Below, one piece after another: positions 60,744 to 64,000 of a stretch of 64,000 nucleotides of DNA. The DNA lies in assembly GCF_019219025.1 (NCBI RefSeq), contig NZ_JAHUWN010000004.1, forward strand, positions 186,001 through 250,000. The letters are read 5' to 3'. The notes under the pieces were generated by a model. It made no database searches and was not told the DNA's origin. It saw nothing but the letters and a program-made list of their open reading frames with translations. Within the stretch, counting starts at the first letter, position 1. Every line of letters starts with the position of its first letter. This DNA comes from Bacillus sp. sid0103. GTDB lineage: Bacteria > Bacillota > Bacilli > Bacillales_B > DSM-18226. The position numbers and the translations under genes are program-made.

Positions 60744-61498
60744 AATTCATGCTCCTTTTCTATAAACCAGGTAATTTGATCCCGTACACTAACCACCTCG
60801 CCAACTAAAATCATGGATGGATTAGAGATACGATGGATTTGAATATCTTGTGCAATCGTGGAGAGATTGCCTGTAATCGTACGCTGATTTTTGGTTGTGC
60901 CCCATTCAATAACGGCAACAGGGGTTGTTTCACTTTTACCATAGGATATTAAGCTTTTCGTAATATGCTCGATATTGCCAATGCTCATATAAAAGGCCAC
61001 CGTATCAATTTGAGCAAGCGCGGACCAATTTAAAAAGTCCTGCTCCTTTTCCGGGCGGCCATGACCTGTAACGATCGCAAAGCTTGCAGCATGATCACGA
61101 TGTGTTACAGGAATCCCTGCATAAGCAGGCGCCGCAATCCCCGCTGTAATACCCGGCACGATTTCAAATGAAATATCGGCTTGCCGTAAAATCGCGGCTT
61201 CTTCTGCACCACGTCCAAAGACAAATGGGTCACCGCCTTTTAAGCGGAGGACCTGCTTGCCAAGATTAGCTTGCTCCACTAGTACACGATGAATTTCATC
61301 TTGAATCAGTCCATGCCTGCCTGGTTCTTTTCCACAATAAATCAGCTCGGCGTTTGCTTTCGCATGTTTTAATAATTCAACATTCACCAGACGGTCATAT
61401 AAAATCACATCTGCTTGCTGAATGCACTCTAATCCCCGAATCGTCAATAGTTTTGGGTCACCAGGACCAGCTCCTACAATATATACAAATCCGCTCAC
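60737..61498 (-). CDS. cobA: Uroporphyrinogen-III C-methyltransferase
   Basis: A 253-residue SUMT methylating uroporphyrinogen III at C2 and C7 to precorrin-2. Motifs: YIVGAGPGDPKLLTIRGLE (6-24), ADVILYDRLV, LRLKGGDPFVFGRGAEE (about 82-98), VPGITAGIAAPAYAGIPVTHR (about 112-132). The start is GTG 61498 with AGGAG 7 nt upstream, overlapping the precursor gene as GTGA; a frame beginning 30 bases earlier is rejected. Confidence 0.95.
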   Translation of the reverse strand: MSGFVYIVGAGPGDPKLLTIRGLECIQQADVILYDRLVNVELLKHAKANAELIYCGKEPGRHGLIQDEIHRVLVEQANLGKQVLRLKGGDPFVFGRGAEEAAILRQADISFEIVPGITAGIAAPAYAGIPVTHRDHAASFAIVTGHGRPEKEQDFLNWSALAQIDTVAFYMSIGNIEHITKSLISYGKSETTPVAVIEWGTTKNQRTITGNLSTIAQDIQIHRISNPSMILVGEVVSVRDQITWFIEKEHELC

Positions 61499-62124
61499 CG
61501 TTTTTCTCCTATACGCTGCTGCAGCCACGCTTCACATTTTTGTTTTTCACCTTGCTCCATCCATTGTAATAACTGTGGATCCAGGAGCTCTGCTAATAGC
61601 TGTTTTTTCCCATCGCCCGTAAACACTTGTAAAATTCGCTGACGCGCTTCCTTTAAAAATGAAACATACTGCGCGTAATGTACTCCAAATTGCTCTTCTA
61701 AATCCGTCTTTACTTGGCGTGTCAGACCTGGACTAGCTCCTGACGTCGATACAGTCAATACGAAATCACCACGGCGAACGACTGCTGGATTGATGAAATC
61801 AACACGTCCTTTTGCATCCGCACGGCTGAGTAATTGCCAATGCTGTGCCGCTTCTTCCACTGCATTATTTACCTCTTCGTCATTTGTAACGGCGAAAATC
61901 AGTGCTGCATCATCTAAATCAGAAGGTACAAATGCTTTTTCTTTCCATATCACAAGCCCTTCATTGATGTAGTGCTGCAATTTTTCGGTTACAGCTGGGC
62001 TTATCACTGTCACTAGTGCCTTTGTTGGCAGCAGAGCTTCTACCTTTTGACGAGCTACATGTCCGCCACCAACAATAACAACCTTTTTATAGTCAATATT
62101 CATTAATAGTGGGAAATAATTCAT
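61495..62124 (-). CDS. sirC: Precorrin-2 dehydrogenase (siroheme synthase N-terminal type)
   Basis: A 209-residue NAD-dependent enzyme oxidising precorrin-2 to sirohydrochlorin, the substrate of CbiX. NAD loop VVIVGGGHVARQKVEALL (15-32), AVTNDEEVN (79-87), FINPAVVRRGDFVLTVSTSG (109-128) and SPGLTRQVKTDLE. It lacks the C-terminal SUMT domain of CysG, as in B. subtilis YlnF. Overlaps the cbiA end by 32 nt. Confidence 0.93.
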   Translation of the reverse strand: MNYFPLLMNIDYKKVVIVGGGHVARQKVEALLPTKALVTVISPAVTEKLQHYINEGLVIWKEKAFVPSDLDDAALIFAVTNDEEVNNAVEEAAQHWQLLSRADAKGRVDFINPAVVRRGDFVLTVSTSGASPGLTRQVKTDLEEQFGVHYAQYVSFLKEARQRILQVFTGDGKKQLLAELLDPQLLQWMEQGEKQKCEAWLQQRIGEKR

Positions 62125-63478
62125 TGTTTACCTCCAAACATGCTGTCAGCCAATTTTTCACAAGCTGTGGATTCGAAGCAAAATGAAAGTGTGTATAGCC
62201 AGCAACAATATTTTTATGTAGATAACCTTCCTCCTGAGCACGAAAACGGCCTTTACTAAAATAAGCTGGTGATGTATGCTCCCCCTCATACGTTGAGTAA
62301 TGGAACTCATGCCCTTTTGCCTGCTCCTCTTCATTGATTAGAAAGTTGCCTGGAACACCTGTAATTTCCCGGTATCCAAGTGCCGCTAATTTATCTTGCA
62401 TCCGCACACGTCCTGGAATGATCCCGAGCATCGGGAATACCTGTCCTTGACGATTCACAATTTCCTCTGTTAAATACATAAAACCGCCGCATTCAGCTAA
62501 TGTTGGCACCCCTCGCTCAAGCGCGGCTATTATTGATTGCTTCGTTTCCTCATTTTTCGCCAATGTTTCAGCAAACTCTTCTGGGAAACCGCCGCCGATA
62601 TACAGCCCCTGAGCTTTTTCTGGAACTTCTTCATTTTGTAATGGAGAGAAGTAATGTAATGTGGCACCATATGTACGGAGTAATTCTAGATTTTCTTCAT
62701 AATAGAAGTTAAAGGCGGCATCCTTTGCAACTGCAATATGTATTTCTTGTATTTGCGGCTGTGCATCAAAGATAGATTCAGATACGTCCAATGATTGTGT
62801 TTTTGTAATTTCCAGAAGTTGTTCAATATCCACTGTTTCTTCGATTGCTTCTGCAAGACTATCAAAATATGAATCTAAATCACCACGTTCAATGGCTGGC
62901 ACTAAACCCAGATGACGGCTTGGCATCAAAGGGACAGCTCCTTTTGGCAAATAGCCAATGACAGGAATTCCACATTCTTGTTCAATTGCTGATTTGACAA
63001 TTTCAAAATGGCTTTTACTTCCTAATTGATTGGCAATAACACCAACAATATTGGAGCTTTCATCTAACATTTGAAATCCTTTGACAATCGCAGCCGCACT
63101 TCTTGCCATACTTGCTGCATTGACAATTAAAATGACGGGACTCTTTGTAATCTCACTAATATGAGCAGCAGATCCTTCATTTGATAACGGAGATTTGCCA
63201 TCATAAAAGCCCATCACTCCTTCAATAACAGCTGCATCTGCATCTTGACTCGCTCTTGCGACAATGGCACGAACTGTATCATGGGACATCATGAAACTAT
63301 CAATATTACGAGAAGGGCGTTGTGTGACAGCTGTATGATACGTTGGGTCAATATAGTCCGGGCCGCATTTAAAGCCCTGGACTGTTAATCCACGCTTCAT
63401 AAGCGTACGCATGATGCCGATTGTGAAAGTTGTTTTTCCAACGCCGCTTCCTGTGCCGGCTAGTACAAATCGATTCAT
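62093..63478 (-). CDS. cbiA: Cobyrinic acid a,c-diamide synthase
   Basis: A 461-residue amidotransferase: P-loop AGTGSGVGKTTFTIG (7-21), FKCGPDYIDPTYH (36-48), EGVMGFYDGKSP (about 85-96) and a glutaminase domain with the cysteine in LAECGGFMYL (about 328) and histidine in GYTHFHFASN near the C-terminus. Coupled to cbiG by ATGA. Confidence 0.95.
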   Translation of the reverse strand: MNRFVLAGTGSGVGKTTFTIGIMRTLMKRGLTVQGFKCGPDYIDPTYHTAVTQRPSRNIDSFMMSHDTVRAIVARASQDADAAVIEGVMGFYDGKSPLSNEGSAAHISEITKSPVILIVNAASMARSAAAIVKGFQMLDESSNIVGVIANQLGSKSHFEIVKSAIEQECGIPVIGYLPKGAVPLMPSRHLGLVPAIERGDLDSYFDSLAEAIEETVDIEQLLEITKTQSLDVSESIFDAQPQIQEIHIAVAKDAAFNFYYEENLELLRTYGATLHYFSPLQNEEVPEKAQGLYIGGGFPEEFAETLAKNEETKQSIIAALERGVPTLAECGGFMYLTEEIVNRQGQVFPMLGIIPGRVRMQDKLAALGYREITGVPGNFLINEEEQAKGHEFHYSTYEGEHTSPAYFSKGRFRAQEEGYLHKNIVAGYTHFHFASNPQLVKNWLTACLEVNNELFPTINEY

Positions 63479-64000
63479 CGTACTTCCTCCTCAAAGTTGA
63501 CACGTGCAATGGATATAGTCACATTTCCGCTTTTCTTTTTCTCCAGCAGTAACTCTTTCGCATTCGCATAATGCAATGCGGCCGGCTCACTGACCCCATA
63601 TGCACCTGTATATTTAAAGACTGTTTCGGATGGGTTTTGTATCGGTATTTCATTTAGCTGGTCAGGTGTGTAAGTTACAAATGGCCAGTTATGTTTAGCG
63701 GTTAATTCAAGCAGGCCTGTTTCGTTTTTCTTTAAGTCGATGGTCGCAACTGCTTTGACACTTTTTTTACTTAAACACAGCTCAGCTAATGTTTCATCTA
63801 TGACTTGTTCAATTTCTGCCATTGCCGTACCACGATTACAGCCAATGCCAAGTACAATTGATTTTGGACGATACAAAACTCCGTTCTCGAGCAGTACCTT
63901 TTCATGTGCCTCAATTAAACGATCTGTAATAAGCAGTGCCGCTTGTGGCTTTGCCATGATCGCTTCATCTATCGTTGGATAAATTTTTAAATTGTCAGGC
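63475..64000 (-). CDS. cbiG: Cobalt-precorrin-5A hydrolase CbiG, 5' part beyond the window
   Basis: The frame stays open to base 64000, reading DNLKIYPTIDEAIMAKPQAA before the C-terminal CbiG domain: VLGIGCNRGTAMAEIEQ (about 36-52 of the visible methionine-started part), SVKAVATIDLKKNE, YTGAYGVSEPAALHYAN, and a final strand. An internal ATG at 63957 is therefore not the true start. CbiG opens the ring lactone of cobalt-precorrin-5A in the anaerobic cobalamin route, in line with CbiX and CbiA here. Confidence 0.92.
   Translation of the reverse strand, partial: PDNLKIYPTIDEAIMAKPQAALLITDRLIEAHEKVLLENGVLYRPKSIVLGIGCNRGTAMAEIEQVIDETLAELCLSKKSVKAVATIDLKKNETGLLELTAKHNWPFVTYTPDQLNEIPIQNPSETVFKYTGAYGVSEPAALHYANAKELLLEKKKSGNVTISIARVNFEEEVR

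Overview
The window looks like a chromosomal stretch of a moderately AT-rich, endospore-former-type Bacillaceae (Bacillus, Neobacillus or Mesobacillus-like). The evidence is an Spx close to the Bacillus protein, a FdhD/DUF1641/formate dehydrogenase set of the YrhE-YrhD type, an IDEAL-domain protein, strong AGGAGG-type ribosome binding sites, and a TPP-riboswitch ThiXYZ operon. Every intact gene is on the minus strand. The only plus-strand items are a 23S rRNA relic and an IS110 transposase remnant.

Layout. 1-64: 5' part of a tRNA-Ser(GCU). 281-5979: formate metabolism (fdhD, DUF2294, DUF1641, NAD-type formate dehydrogenase, formate/nitrite channel). 6394-6858: four 52-bp tandem repeats running straight into a decayed 23S rRNA fragment that carries an internal 83-bp inversion. 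7168-18514: accessory stretch of single genes (Rrf2 regulator, Spx paralogue, YhhN protein, class D beta-lactamase, flavin reductase, hydrolase, ECF41 sigma factor with its flavoprotein, DinB protein). It also holds several broken genes: a frameshifted DGC-domain protein, a VOC fragment, an unidentified C-terminal fragment, and a nucleoside deaminase with an internal stop. 18515-22331: thiamine-precursor uptake operon under a TPP riboswitch, ending unusually in a TatD-family hydrolase.

22762-36408: ethanolamine-utilisation microcompartment locus. It has the EutVW two-component antiterminator system, shell proteins (EutS, EutL, two BMC-H, EutN), ammonia lyase EutBC with reactivase EutA, an acylating aldehyde dehydrogenase, a PduL-type phosphotransacylase, a malate dehydrogenase and an APC-type permease. 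Two leader terminators in it each carry an overlapping A-x-x-G hexaloop hairpin, the recognition type of ANTAR regulators.

36612-47799: the most interesting block. A sigma-54 activator sits upstream of a well-formed -24/-12 promoter, followed by aldehyde dehydrogenase, a tartrate/D-malate/isopropylmalate-type beta-decarboxylating dehydrogenase, a short-chain dehydrogenase, a complete dedicated ECF transporter with a PanT-like S component, a P1-family hydrolase and an amidase. The inferred chemistry matches, step for step, the pantothenate catabolic pathway described biochemically (pantothenate to pantoate, aldopantoate, 3,3-dimethylmalate, 2-oxoisovalerate), some of whose enzymes lack assigned genes as far as I know.

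48160-53105: PadR/HAAS membrane pair, small enzymes, and a second copy of the flavin reductase locus. 53176-64000: cobalamin genes (PduX-like kinase, CobT, CobQ, CbiX, adenosyltransferase, CobA, precorrin-2 dehydrogenase, CbiA, CbiG running off the end), including one adenosyltransferase copy that has lost its P-loop. The cobalamin genes can supply the adenosylcobalamin that EutBC needs.
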